This document shows, piece after piece, positions 36,832 to 48,469 of a stretch of 64,000 nt of DNA (its first letter is position 1; every line of letters begins with the position of its first letter). The stretch is from NCBI GenBank assembly GCA_963930655.1, contig OZ005602.1, positions 22,829,840 through 22,893,839 on the forward strand, given 5' to 3'. The stretch comes from Myrica gale. Taxonomy: Eukaryota > Streptophyta > Magnoliopsida > Fagales > Myricaceae. The notes below the pieces were generated by a model. It saw only the letters and a list, made by a program, of their open reading frames with translations. It made no database searches and had not been told where the DNA came from. The position numbers and the translations under genes were made by a program.

Positions 36832-36990
36832 GTTTGTTTGCTAAAATTTTGGGAATATTCTTGAAATTTTGGGAATCTTTGCTTTATTGAAATTTATTGG
36901 GGTTTGTGGAAAATAGAGTGTAAGTGTAAAAATTAAAAATTTTGAAATTTGTATGAGAGACTCCAAATAACTGGGGAAACAAACATGTCA
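36832..36990. mobile_element. AT-rich MITE with TGTTTGTTT ends, copy 2
   Basis: It ends 'ggggaaacaaacatgtc' and begins 'gtggtttgtttgc'. Read in reverse it resembles the copy at 15839-16020 (TGTTTGTTTCCC...). It lies about 280 bp downstream of the SMXL stop. Confidence 0.5.
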
Positions 36991-38257
36991 TCAGGCTCTC
37001 ATTCGATTGTCGGCAATTTATACTTCAAATTTGTCGGTTAAAACTAACAGAAAAATAGGGTGATGTTCGTGTTGAAGAGTTTTGTAGGATTTGAAGAATT
37101 TTGTGAATTTTTAGGTGTTATTAAAGTTGTATTGGTGTTTGTGTAGAGATTGATGATGTGTAAAAAAATAATGATGATTTTTTAATTTTTTTTTCGAATT
37201 TATTAATTTTTTTTATTAAAATTTGAATATTTTAAAGATATTTAGAAAAAAACAAAAAAAATCAGAAAATCAGAAAACGACAAAAGTGACGTGCATTCCC
37301 ACAATTGCTTTTGTGATTTCAGGGCATTTTGTTCGACTATTCAAAGCGACATCACCCAGACACGACACACTGACGCAGGGACAAGCCGCACTGGCGACAG
37401 GGGACACAACAGCTTTACTGTAGTCCGGATGCAGGAGTACCCATTTTGCCCTTAACGTTTTCTGTTCTTTAGGTTTTGTTGGAGGATATTTTAGTTATTA
37501 AACATAAGCTTTTCAGGGCATTTTCGGAATATTTTATGCCGAATCCTAAAATGCAACTCAAACTCGCCGAACATGAATATTTTCGAATGCGAATCCTCCG
37601 AAAATTTACAAAACGAACATTGCTAGGTTTTTGTCATTAAAAGGCGGCTAAATTCTGCATATGCATGTTGCTCTTGTTCATCCAGCCATTTGGTAATTTA
37701 CCACTAGGCTCACCCACTAGCAAGTGTGAGCCTGTGAGGTCCGGATTCTGAGGTAGACCCTAGTCTTCGTTCAGGATGGTTGGCTGCAACGTTACGTGAC
37801 TACGTGAGGGCCTGCATTGCTGTTGGGCCTGTTCTCAGTGCTTTTCTCTCTTACTTCTGTGGTCCAGGTGGCTAGCTAGCCCTAGGCTGGTGGAAAAATC
37901 AGTGTTTCTTGCATCCATGGACCATGGGCAATAGCAACCGTAGGAATTACAAAGTTCTCACTCGTTGACCCTATTAGCGTGCCGACGTGAGTTTGATTCT
38001 GCAACATATAGGATGGATTCGAGTGTTCGTTATCCTCTACATTCAATCCTCTCAATTGAATCAGTTGGATCTTAATCCTCTCAATTCAATTAACGTGTCT
38101 CGTAATTGAATTAATCGAATTAATATCATCTTAAATTTTTTATCTAAATTATACCTCACAATTCGAAGAGATAATGTTGAAGTTGTATTGGTATTTATGT
38201 AGAAATTATTGAGGTGTAAAAAAAATTAATGATAATTTTTAAAATTATTATTGGTTG

Positions 38258-39870
38258 CACAGGCAGAACCAGGCGAGGCGAACAGGGGCACCCGCTCCGG
38301 TTGGCTCCCCCTAATAATAATTTTTACACCCTTAGATTTTTTTTGTTTTACACAGTTTTGCCCCCCCTTGGCCCACCCAAATCTCAGCCTGACCCCCTTG
38401 AAAAGCTCTCGTTAGCTTGTTTGCATTTGACTGACTTTAAAATTGCCAACAAGAGCAGTGACATTTGAATTTTGTTGGATAGGATGGTAGGCAGTTGGAT
38501 CAGATTTAATTAGGGACTTTTCTGGTAAATTTTAAGCTGATATTTTATTTTTAGACCCCAAAAAATTTACTTCTTTTCTTTTGTTACATTCCACTACTTG
38601 GATAACTTGTATTTTTTATATCTTAGACTTAGAGAACCGAATATGTTGGTATCTCCCATCTTGCGTCCAATATTTGATCTGGAGTAGGCAGGGGCGCAGT
38701 AAGAATGCTCACTCACTCACCCTCGTTTAAGATACCCAATTGAATGGGAATCGTGAACTTTTGAGCCACGTAATATAGCGTTTGCTTCTAAAATTTTAAC
38801 TATTCTAAAATTTTAGTCATAATAAAATAATTACACAAAATTATCTCTCTTCACTCTTTTACTAACTATAACACAAATAAATATAGAAAATTCATTTAAA
38901 TTATCTATCTTTTTCATTTTTTTTCACCAATCCAACACCCTAAAATTTGAACTACCTCAAAATTTTACAAACAAATTCCATTTTACTATCCTTTGGTAAA
39001 TATTTAATGCGTCGTTGCTGTTAGTAAAATGACATATTTGCCCACTTTCGTCTTGAAGAATTCAGCTGTTAAATTATCTTTCTTCCTTCTCTTTTTTTTT
39101 CATGTAGAACTAATGAGAAATAATATGTTTGTCCGATTGGATTGCAAACATATCATTTTTGTATTGATATTTTTTGCCAAATTATTGATTTGATCACTTA
39201 GAAGATGGATCATCATTTTACATAAGCAGAAATTACTTCTTTGCATAGTATGTCTTGATGGATCATCGTTATTTCCAATGAACTTATTTTCAGCATTTAA
39301 TCATGTTAGTTACTTCATCTTTCTGAGCTTTATCCAGAATTTTTCTTAGCAATTGATTATATAATATTTAGAGATCAACTATACACCTACATTTATGAGA
39401 TGAGAAATAACAATATTTTTTCTAGGCTTCAAGATATTGGAGGTCTTGCTGTGAAAATGATTGAAACAAAAAATACATAGTCTATATCCATTGGTTTATT
39501 CCTTTATTGAGTTGGCATTGGTCTTACTGCAACCGTTGAGAGAGTGTTCTCTGTGATAAATATTATATATATTAACTTACGTAATTAGATGAGAGATTAC
39601 TGGATGAATGATTGTATGATAATATACATGGAGAGATAAATTTTTGAAACTATTTAGAACAAAACCATTTTGCAAGGTTTTCATAAGATGCAAACTCGTA
39701 GAATATAATTTTCACCTCTCAGTCTTAGGTATTTCAATATAATATATTTTTAATATTTTTAGCATTAATTTTCGATATTTTAACTCTAAGACAATTTTTG
39801 CATTACATAGTATTTTCATTTTCCCTTAAGAATTTGCCCCCCTTCAAATTCATTCCTGGCTCCATCACTG
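38258..39870 (+). mobile_element. Old hAT-family element
   Basis: The left end CACAGGCAGAACCAGG and the right end read in reverse, CAGTGATGGAGCCAGG, are similar inverted termini. They resemble the CAG.GGCGGATCCA ends of the element at 59393-60486. The 8 bp outside (ATTGGTTG at 38250-38257, GTTGGTAG at 39871-39878) match at 6 of 8 positions, fitting a decayed 8-bp target duplication. A broken transposase tail lies inside at 39400-39720. A MITE-like AT-rich segment near 38770-38990 seems nested in it. Confidence 0.6.
39400..39720 (+). pseudogene. hAT transposase C-terminal (dimerisation) relic
   Basis: In pieces separated by stops and shifts this reads ...LALVL, ATVERVFSVINIIYINLRN*, MRDYWMNDCMIIYMER*, IFETI and ILQGFHKMQTRRI. 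The block ATVERVFS...LRN...M.D.WMNDC...Y.ER is the signature of the hATC dimerisation region in plant hAT transposases of the zinc-finger MYM/TTF type. At least two in-frame stops and one frameshift make it non-functional. Only the 3' part is recognisable. Confidence 0.75.
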
Positions 39871-42196
39871 GTTGGTAGATTATTTTTATTGAAATGAGTG
39901 AAAAAGATAAAATGTAAAATAATATTATTTATTTATAATACTTATTATAATTTCAAATTTCTTCTTTATTTTTATTTTAAAAAAAGAGAAGAAGAAAACG
40001 ACAAACAAGTAATTCGAGAAGAAGAGTTTTGGCGCCTGACTTATGAACTGCAGCCGCTTGACTCATCAACTTTTGCAAAAAACAAAAAACAAAACAGAAG
40101 AGAAGAGAAGAAAGACTTTTGTTGCAAAAAATGATTTACGTTACTGACAAGCTGCAGGTCGCAGGTATCACAGGCGACAACATATTTAATGGTCGGGTGA
40201 AATGACCATATTGTCCTCAACCAAATCATCAACCTGCCTAAATCAGTTAGGCGTAGTTTGTCCATTCACATGTCTGAGTATTTAACGAGCTGATGTGTGG
40301 GGGCCATGTGTTTTTTAAAATTTCATTTTACCCTTCGATGTTTATGCACTCAACTCTTGAATGGAGGATATTTTGATAATTATGTATAAATATGGTCAGG
40401 GTAAAATCGGAAACTAAAGAACTGTATCCTCAAATAAATCATGTTATGTGGGAGTTTTTTTTAGTTGAATGCAAATCTTCCCAATTCGGCCGAAACGAAC
40501 ATGCCTAAATTACTCTTCAAGCATACCTATTCACCATTTCACCCCGACCTGGATAATTCCTAGGGTTTTTCTTTCAGATCGTTTTCAGAGTTCATTTTTT
40601 TTATAAAAATATCTTTAGATTTTAGATTCAATTTTATACATATATTGCGTCGACGGAATTGCTAGTTAATGAAAAATTCATTCCAAAATTACCTACGTGG
40701 CTAATCCCATCCAATCAGCTCAGATCCTTCCACCCCGACCTCTGCCCTGCCAGAAAGGTTAAAAACACATTTTCATTCCAAATTACCGAAGCTTTCTGCG
40801 CAACATCGCTTCTTGACCTCGATGGGGCACTGGTGTCGTGTCACTGTCGCATCGAGGTGGTGGAGACTGGAGAGTGCTAAATGCCTTCTCCCCTATCTCA
40901 TGCAGCGGGAGAGAATTTTCCATCAAGTTTCCTCTTGTGCTCCATGTTTTGTCCTTGTCACGGTGTTTTTTTCTTACCATTTTCTCGGGCTCGGCTTGTT
41001 TGTTTCGTGGAATTAGGACCAAAAAGTTGGAATCGGCCGAGTCATACATCTGCAATGATCTACCAAAATTGCTTCCCACTATTTCTTTATGGCCAAAATG
41101 GACTAGAGTACTTCACGTGCATAAAGTGAACTCGAAGATTCACATGTTATATTTTGTTGGAGTCGTTTTGATGCTGCTGCGGACATGTGTTCTGACTCGA
41201 TACGCCAGTGGCTATTGACAAGATACGCATCCAGTAGCTCTTAGGATTATGGTGGTAGGACTTTCAAGGAAGAAATAGTAGCCGTGGAACTCTCCTGGCA
41301 ACCAGGAAAGCTACGACGGCCCCAAGTTCTTAAAAAGACTTGCGATTTTTGACCCACTTCTGCATGAAATCAATATATATACGTCATTTGTGTACAATAA
41401 AAATCTATGAACAGAGATGAAAATGGCAAGTGGGTTTGGTCTGGGAGGCAGGGGAGGATATGGTCAGGAGTTACAAAATGGATTCCTGTGCTAGCTTCCT
41501 GATTGTACTCAATATAGCTTCCTAGTTGGCTTAGTTCCCTTCCATCATAACCTAGAAGATGGATACTCCTAAAGCTCTAGGGATGCTTGTCCCATGCTTG
41601 AAGCGTAAGTGCAGATAGTACTGAGCTGGGAATGAAGGTTAAGATATTTGACTTGTCTTGATTTCAGCTGGAGGCCAACTACAGAATCCAAATATGTTCA
41701 TATCATGCATTAATATTAACTTTATTATTCAATTTAAATGCTGATTTTCTCTTTTCATAATCTACCATTTGCTTAATCCTTCTTTCTTCCTTTTATTTTT
41801 CTTAGACTTAATTATTGTTTCGGTTCCTATGACATTGATTTTTAATAAATCAGTTACTGAAATCTAATTTTGAACCGTCCATTTCAGTGATCCATTTCTA
41901 AGACATATTGGTCATCTCATCCGCTAAAAATTAACTGAATAACGAATAACTAATATAGAGGTTGGAGTCAGGATGTCCATTATTCATTCGTTGGTGGACT
42001 ATTTTTTAGCGAATGAGATGACATATAAACCTAAAAAATTGACTATAATAATCGACCTATTTAAAGTTATACTCGAATTTATTAAAAGTTAATAATACAG
42101 AAATGGTATCGCTAGACAAGCCTTTTTAAAATGAGAGAATACTTTAAAGAGAGAAAAAGGGGTTGGAACTTGGACTTATTTTGAAAAGTCTCCAAC

Positions 42197-42425
42197 TTAG
42201 GGGCATGTTCGGTTGAGTATTTTTTTTTAAAATTTGCATCATACTTTTATATTTATAATCTAAACATCACAGAACACACGTATTCCAATACAACATTTTA
42301 TTATTTTTTAACAAACATCAATCAATTTTAACAATTTATGCACGCATGTCAATACAACTTTAACATTATCTAAATATTCACAATTTTATCAGAATCCTAT
42401 AGATTTCTTACAAACGAACATCGTA
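42197..42425. mobile_element. MITE related to the Tourist-like family
   Basis: It starts TTAGGGGCATGTTCGGTT and ends 'cttacaaacgaacatcgta', an inverted match to the start. The interior contains 'aacacacgtattccaatacaac' and 'atgcacgcatgtcaatacaac', related to but diverged from the other copies. Target duplication is unclear. Confidence 0.55.
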
Positions 42426-42429
42426 CTAG

Positions 42430-42605
42430 TTTTGGAGCTGTTTGGTTTGTTTGTATTCTCAGGATTTTTTGAATCTTGAGAATACACAAACCGAACATGT
42501 TTTTTAACATCACCTAAAAACAACTACAACACGTATATCAATAAAGTTAACATCACCTAAAAATTCTCAAAACACAAAAAATTCTCAAAAAACTACCAAA
42601 CCCAT
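42430..42605. mobile_element. Tourist-like MITE, reverse orientation
   Basis: The interior 'aacatcacctaaaaattctcaaaacacaaaa' and 'ctcaggattttttgaat' is the reverse complement of the family at 9595, 16707 and 30496. The ends (gagctgtttggttt and accaaaccc) are diverged. It lies directly beside another MITE, so the two may be nested or adjacent insertions. Confidence 0.65.
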
Positions 42606-43680
42606 ATTGAATTAGAATATAGCGATGGCTGTATTGGGGTGAGCGCGTTGAACATCAAACGCCCCTTTGGGCCTCTTGAAAAAAAGAAAAGAAAATGCCA
42701 CTTTGGGCCCACGAAAACGACATCAAATGCCTGTTTCCACATGAAAACGACGCTAAATGCCCCTGTCCAGTGTCCTGCATTTGCTGTCTTCGTAGAGTCC
42801 CACTGCACCGTATCTTATATGCAATCTTTTAAATGTCGTTTAGGGCCATTTGGTGGGGTCGCATTGCATCGCACGCCGTGGACTTCTCTTAAAGGCCTTC
42901 CAGTTCCAGTCAATTGTCCTTTTGTAGCACGCAATCTCAGCCGTTCAAGATATTTGACTGGTCTGGATTGAGATAAACGGAGATAACGAGACAGGAAAAT
43001 AGCTGAACCGTCCTCTGCTGTATTATCAATGCTTATCCATTTGGTTTTTGTCTCAAAGCTAAAGCAATTCCGACCCTTGCCCCTCTATTGTGAAATTCCT
43101 AGTTCGTCCCTGCACTCTCTCCTCCTCCTTTTATATTGAACACAAATTGAAAAATAAATTTTTTTTATACCTAATAACTCATATCCCAAGCCTTAATGTT
43201 GGGTGGGTGTTAGATTTGCAACTTTTATGTTTTGAAAGAGAGTAAATTGAGTGGTACATGAGTTACCAATAATGGATTCTGTCGGTGATAAAGAAAACTA
43301 AGCTCTTTGTTTTGAAATTTGATAGTTCAATAACTCATTGATAACGAATCTTATTCAATGAGTATATGTGAGTTTGAATTTCATCTCTTGCGAACGAGTC
43401 TTTGACTTAACTAAAACTCAAATTGTGAGTGTAGATTGAGTGTCCGAGATTTACTGTTGCACTCCCATTCCGATGAATGTGTTTTCAACTAATTGGCATT
43501 TTTGTGATAAATGGTATTGAAGCCAAAACCTGATGAATTAATGTTGAGACAAGATATCTATATATATGTATATATGTATATCCTGTGCGGTTGTAGTTTA
43601 ACGTGGGAGACCTACATGTATGATGGATGTAACTTGTAAGGGTCGGTCAAGGAGGCTCTTCTTAAAGTAATGCTGTTTTG

Positions 43681-43713
43681 GTGGGTGGTGGGGTGGGGGG
43701 GCGGGGGGGGGGG
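43681..43713. repeat. G-rich tract
   Basis: 33 bp on the plus strand that are almost all G with a few T and one C, containing runs of 3, 4, 7 and 11 G. This could form a G-quadruplex. Confidence 0.8.
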
Positions 43714-43825
43714 AATGTTTCTCAATAAGCTATGTGCTACTTTGAAATTTTGACTACCCTTATTAATAAACAGTGGGCAGCAGCTATTGTTGACAAACAA
43801 AAATGAAGAATTTTCTATAGATTGC

Positions 43826-43830
<5 letters not shown>

Positions 43831-43866
<36 letters not shown>
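43831..43866. repeat. (TAT)12 microsatellite
   Basis: Twelve uninterrupted trinucleotide units. Confidence 0.9.
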
Positions 43867-45876
43867 GTATGTGTGAAAAGTAGTAGATAATTTGAGCAAT
43901 TTTATTAGTGTAGCATTTGTTTTTCAAGATTTTTGCAAACATTAATTTAGCCATTTAAATCCAATTCAATTTAATAAAACATTTCAATCATTTGGAAGTC
44001 TTCCTTGCATTTACACTATACTTTCATCATCTAACGATATCATTTAAAAGCATGTCATGTATTATTAACCCAATAAAAAAAAAGAAAAAAAATATGCTTT
44101 TTATACTTTGCTTCCCTTTTAAGTAAAAAAAGGTTGACGGCTCTTATAACTTAACCTCTACTTTTCATAGGTTTGACTACAAAAGGCTCCAAAATATTTG
44201 TATTGAGCTATAACTACCGTCCATATAGAATTACTTTTATCGTGACTCCACAAAAGTGCAATTGATTTTGAAAGTTAGAAGGTTTGATCTACAAATCTCC
44301 AACTCCTACACACACGCTCTTAGATGCTCTTATTTAGATCTCCAATTTTTTTTTCTTGGCAAATCTCCAACTAATTAGACTACCACTTTTGTAGTATACT
44401 TTTCTACCGTGTTAGTTAGGTGTGTGATATATTTAGGACATGTTCGTTTGTAAAAGTATTTTAGAATACAATGTATACAACAAAATTTGCAAAACTAACA
44501 TCTAAAATCTCAAAAATTACTACACAAACATCAATATATTTTACACAATCTCCAACAACATTTCACACCAACCAATAAATTTTCAAAAAAAATATAACAA
44601 ATATTATGTCTTTATACTTTTTTTACCTAATTCTCATACTTTGTTATTATAAAATTAAATTAAATCATCTTTCTCTACACATTTTTACAAATTAATTGTT
44701 TTTTTAAAAAAATCACCAACTTTTACATAAAAATCTATAAAACCTAAATCTACATAAATATTTACAATTATATAAAAAATCTTAAAATTTTTACCTTATA
44801 TAACGAGAATTAAAGAGGAAACATTCATGATAATTCGGGATTGTAAATTCCAACGATGTCTGCTTTCACAGGAAAATTGTTTTTTATTTTTTAATTTTAT
44901 AAATCTGATATCATTTTCCCATTGGAGAAAAACTGAAATTATTTTTTATAAAATCGGATAAAAAAACATTCGCGAGGAAGACCTTTTTTCTGAGCAAGAA
45001 AAATAAAAACAAAAATAACTAAGTGATAGAAAAATGGTACTCTTCTAGAAACCATAGGTTGCTAGCTTCAAGAATTCCTTGGCCCATTGCGAAAGAACAT
45101 AGAATTAAGGACTACTATCCTAACGGGGCCATCCACTTCCCAAATGTCACAGACCACTAAAATTCAAACAGCTTGGCCTTTTATTTGCAAAAATTCAGTC
45201 GGGTCTCGGGAATTTATTTTAGAAATGTTTAAAAGCTTGCCGGTACGTGACAGGAATGTGACGATAAGAGAATTTTCTGCAACGAATTAGGATCAACTTG
45301 CTTAAGAAAAAAAATAATAATAGGAACAACTTTTAAGGTAAACATGCTGACGGTGCAGGTATGTCCACGTCACCCACCATGCCGAAAACGCGAAAAGCAT
45401 GACCACCCGGAATCTCTATTCGGCCAGGCCGTTTCTACTAGATTGCCGGCACGTGGCTGTTTTTAAGCGGGTGGCAGATTATACTTAATTCCACCGCGTG
45501 GGCCCTCCTTCTTGAATTTCATTAGTTTTGGCATTTGGCTTTAATTTGGATATGCATTTGAGTTTCATCTATGATTTATCCCCAGTAGGCAGGGACATGG
45601 GAATGGAGGGAGGGAAGGAGGGAGCGTTGGTAGGTTCGTAGGGTCGGCTTTTTGACTCAACAGCATTAAAAAAAAAAGGAGAGAAAGAAGAGTGGAAAAG
45701 TCTTTTCACTCGCCTCTCTTTCTCCCTACTTTTTTCTCTCTCTTCTCTTGAGTTCGTGTAGTTTAAAACGTTTAAGAAGCTGAGAAGGAAGAACTCAAAA
45801 GGGTGTGTTTTTTCATAAACCAGTTTGGGTTTCTTCGAGGTCCTTGCTCCTTCAGCCATTTCTGTACTTGTTAAAG

Positions 45877-46314
45877 GTACTCTCAAAGCCCTTGTTGGTA
45901 GTTAGCGTTGGTGTTGCAGAAGAGTTTTGTTTTGTGGGTTTGTGGTTATTGGTTCTAATTAGCTTAGTGGTATGCTTGCTTTTGTTTCTTCGGGTTGTTA
46001 CAGATTTCTGTTTCATATGGTCCTCCAATTTGGCTAACTAGCTGTATGAATTTGTAGCGAAATGGCTGAAAAATTGAATATTTGTGTATGTACTTGCGTA
46101 CAATTTATGGTAATTTAAGTTACTTGAGGCCTGATATGTATTATATTAAGGCATTCATGGCAGACTGGAGCTTTATCTCTTTCTCTCACCCTGCCTCTTT
46201 TATGTATTTCTGAGGAGCATTTTTTCTTTCCGGTTTTGCTCTCTCTTTTTGCCTGGTATTGGTGCTATGGAATGGATTTTATTAATGTTTTTTTTTTCGT
46301 TACGAATTTTGCAG
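45877..46314 (+). other. Probable 5' UTR intron of the CCCH zinc-finger gene
   Basis: A donor context TTAAAG|GTACTC at 45876/45877 and a T-rich tract ending TTTTGCAG at 46314 lie just upstream of the start codon at 46352. A CT-rich leader precedes the donor. A leader intron is inferred only from these signals. Confidence 0.5.
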
Positions 46315-46351
46315 TGAGACTGTGTGGAGCTCTTAGACGAAAGGGATTTCC

Positions 46352-48469
46352 ATGTGCAGCGGTTCCAAGCGGAAACCTTCTGAAACAGATTTCATCATGG
46401 ACGGTGAGTTTCAGAGGAAAGAAGGTTGGCAACCTAGTTTTTCAATTTTGCTTGAATTATCGGCCTCCGATGATCTAATCGGTTTCAAAAGAGCTGTGGA
46501 TGAAGAGGGTTATGGCGTTGATGAGGCAAGCTTGTGGTATGGGAGGACGATTGGGTCCAAGAAAATGGGTTTTGAAGAGAGGACACCACTCATGATTGCT
46601 GCCATGTTTGCGAGTAAGGGTGTGTTAAATTATATACTCGAAACTGGTCGCGTTGATGTTAATAGGGCTTGTGGTTCGGATAGGGCCACAGCACTTCATT
46701 GTGCTGCTGCCGGTGGCTCTGCTGCTTCAGTTGATGTTGTTAAGCTCTTGATTGATGCTCTTGCTGATGTTAATGCTCTTGATGTGAATGGAAAACGCCC
46801 TGGTAATGTGATTGCGCTGGTTTCGAATTTGAAAAAAGATCTGGAGATCATCCTGAACGGCTTTAGTGGTCTCGAGGATCCATTTGGTTTGTCTGATCAA
46901 ATGGAAAACGGAAAAGATGTACAACAAGAGCAAGAGGCTTGGACATCTCGGCTCTCGAAGGATGGAGCTGAGAAAAAAGAGTATCCGGTTGATCTCTCTC
47001 TTCCAGATATCAAGAATGGGATATATAGCACGGATGAGTTTAGAATGTATACTTTCAAAGTCAAGCCTTGCTCAAGGGCTTATTCGCATGACTGGACAGA
47101 GTGCCCCTTCGTTCATCCTGGGGAGAATGCTAGGCGGCGTGATCCGAGGAAATACCATTACAGTTGTGTCCCTTGTCCGGAGTTCAGAAAGGGGCCGTGC
47201 AGGCAAGGAGATGCTTGCGAGTATGCACACGGTATTTTCGAGTGTTGGCTTCACCCTGCTCAGTATCGAACTCGTCTCTGCAAGGATGAGACAGGATGCA
47301 CCAGAAGGGTCTGTTTCTTTGCTCACAAGCAGGAAGAGCTTCGCCCTCTGTATGCTTCCACGGGTTCTGCCGTGCCTTCTCCAAGATCTTTCTCTTCCCC
47401 TGCTTCTGCACTGGACATGGTGTCAATCAGCCCACTTGCCCTCGGTTCTCAATCTGTGTTGGTACCATCCAGTTCAACACCACCCATGTCTCCCTCTGGA
47501 GCCAATTCTCCTATGGGCGGAGCCATGTGGCAGAACCAGTCCAGTATTGTGCCCCCCTCCTTGCAGCTTCTTGGCAGTCGGTTGAAAACTTCTCTTAGTG
47601 CTAGAGATCTGGATTTGGACGTTGAACTTATTGGGATAGAAAATCATCGCCGCAGGCAACAGCAGTTGATGGATGAGATATCTGGTCTCAACTCCCCATC
47701 CAGCTGGAAGAGTCCCGTTTCTAATTCTTCAGCTTTTGCTGCCTCGGGCGATCGAATTGGGGAATTGAATTGGCTTGGACGAATGAACCCTGCTAACCTC
47801 GATGACATATTTGGATCTCTGGATCCTGCGATTTTGTCCCAATTACAGGGGCTTTCAATGGATGTCTCCGCACCCCAGTTGCAATCTCCTACTGGGGTTC
47901 AGATGCGGCAGAACATGAATCAGCAGCTCCGGTCAAGCTACTGTAACGGCCTTTCATCCTCTCCTATGAGGCAAATGCCATCATTTGGTGCTGACCCATC
48001 TGGTGCGGCTGCAGCCACGGCGAAGAATCCAAGGTCAGCTGCTTTTGCAATGAGGAGCCAGAGCTTCATTGAGCGAAGTGCTGTGAAAGGTCCTTCTGGC
48101 TTTTCTCCACCTGGTGCTTCTGCTTCTGTAAGGCCTTCTACTACCCTTTCCGACTGGGGCTCCCCTGATGGTAAATTGGACTGGCGACTCCAGGGTGAAG
48201 AGCTGAACAAGCTGAGGAAATCTGCTTCTTTTGGGTTTCGAAGTAATGGCAGCAGTTATGCAACAGCTGCAGCCTCTGGGCCAGCAACTGTCGATGAGCC
48301 GGATGTCTCTTGGGTTCAGTCCCTGGTGAAGGATGCCCCTCCTGTGAAACCTGGGCAGATAGGTTTTGAGGAGCAGCAGCAGCATTGTCATCTCGACACT
48401 GGAGGCTCAGAGATGCTTCCTGCTTTGGTGGAGCAATTGTACATGGAACAGAAGCAGATGGTGGCATAA
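46352..48469 (+). CDS. TZF: Ankyrin and tandem CCCH zinc-finger protein (RR-TZF, C3H66/TZF9-like)
   Basis: This plant arginine-rich tandem zinc-finger family binds RNA in cytoplasmic granules and modulates stress and hormone responses. The single coding exon gives 705 residues. It starts MCSGSKRKPSE, as in TZF9-type relatives, then an N-terminal leucine-rich stretch and ankyrin repeats near residues 76-150 (RTPLMIAAMF, TALHCAAAGG). The RR region has the pattern C-X5-H-X4-C-X3-H (CSRAYSHDWTECPFVH). From residue 275 comes the tandem pair C-X7-C-X5-C-X3-H (CPEFRKGPCRQGDACEYAH), 16 residues, then C-X5-C-X4-C-X3-H (CKDETGCTRRVCFFAH). All zinc ligands are present. The C-terminal half is Ser/Pro/Gln-rich and ends with the conserved EPDVSWVQSLVKD box. 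A probable intron lies in the leader. Assignment to the TZF9 subgroup is by recalled resemblance. Confidence 0.92.
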   Translation: MCSGSKRKPSETDFIMDGEFQRKEGWQPSFSILLELSASDDLIGFKRAVDEEGYGVDEASLWYGRTIGSKKMGFEERTPLMIAAMFASKGVLNYILETGRVDVNRACGSDRATALHCAAAGGSAASVDVVKLLIDALADVNALDVNGKRPGNVIALVSNLKKDLEIILNGFSGLEDPFGLSDQMENGKDVQQEQEAWTSRLSKDGAEKKEYPVDLSLPDIKNGIYSTDEFRMYTFKVKPCSRAYSHDWTECPFVHPGENARRRDPRKYHYSCVPCPEFRKGPCRQGDACEYAHGIFECWLHPAQYRTRLCKDETGCTRRVCFFAHKQEELRPLYASTGSAVPSPRSFSSPASALDMVSISPLALGSQSVLVPSSSTPPMSPSGANSPMGGAMWQNQSSIVPPSLQLLGSRLKTSLSARDLDLDVELIGIENHRRRQQQLMDEISGLNSPSSWKSPVSNSSAFAASGDRIGELNWLGRMNPANLDDIFGSLDPAILSQLQGLSMDVSAPQLQSPTGVQMRQNMNQQLRSSYCNGLSSSPMRQMPSFGADPSGAAAATAKNPRSAAFAMRSQSFIERSAVKGPSGFSPPGASASVRPSTTLSDWGSPDGKLDWRLQGEELNKLRKSASFGFRSNGSSYATAAASGPATVDEPDVSWVQSLVKDAPPVKPGQIGFEEQQQHCHLDTGGSEMLPALVEQLYMEQKQMVA

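Larger units (their letters stand above)
36552..45800. other. Long intergenic region with hAT and MITE remnants
   Basis: No host gene is seen. Recognised contents are an AT-rich MITE (36832-36990), an hAT element with transposase relic (38258-39870), two adjacent MITEs (42197-42425 and about 42430-42605), a G-rich tract (43681-43713) and a TTA microsatellite (43831-43866). A one-ended 'acatgttcgtttgt' start at about 44437 suggests another diverged MITE. 40500-41350 and 43000-43600 show nothing recognisable. 45300-45800 is probably the promoter and leader of the zinc-finger gene. Confidence 0.5.

Noticed and set aside
37920..38040. Possible SINE with a B-box-like word (gagtttgattctgc)
   Set aside because: No convincing A box, poly(A) tail or target duplication seen.
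40659..41218. Cluster of short plus-strand frames up to 126 codons
   Set aside because: Several frames open together, no domain, no splice context.
46866..47585. 239-codon frame overlapping the CCCH gene
   Set aside because: Shadow frame; the overlapped frame carries the zinc-finger motifs.
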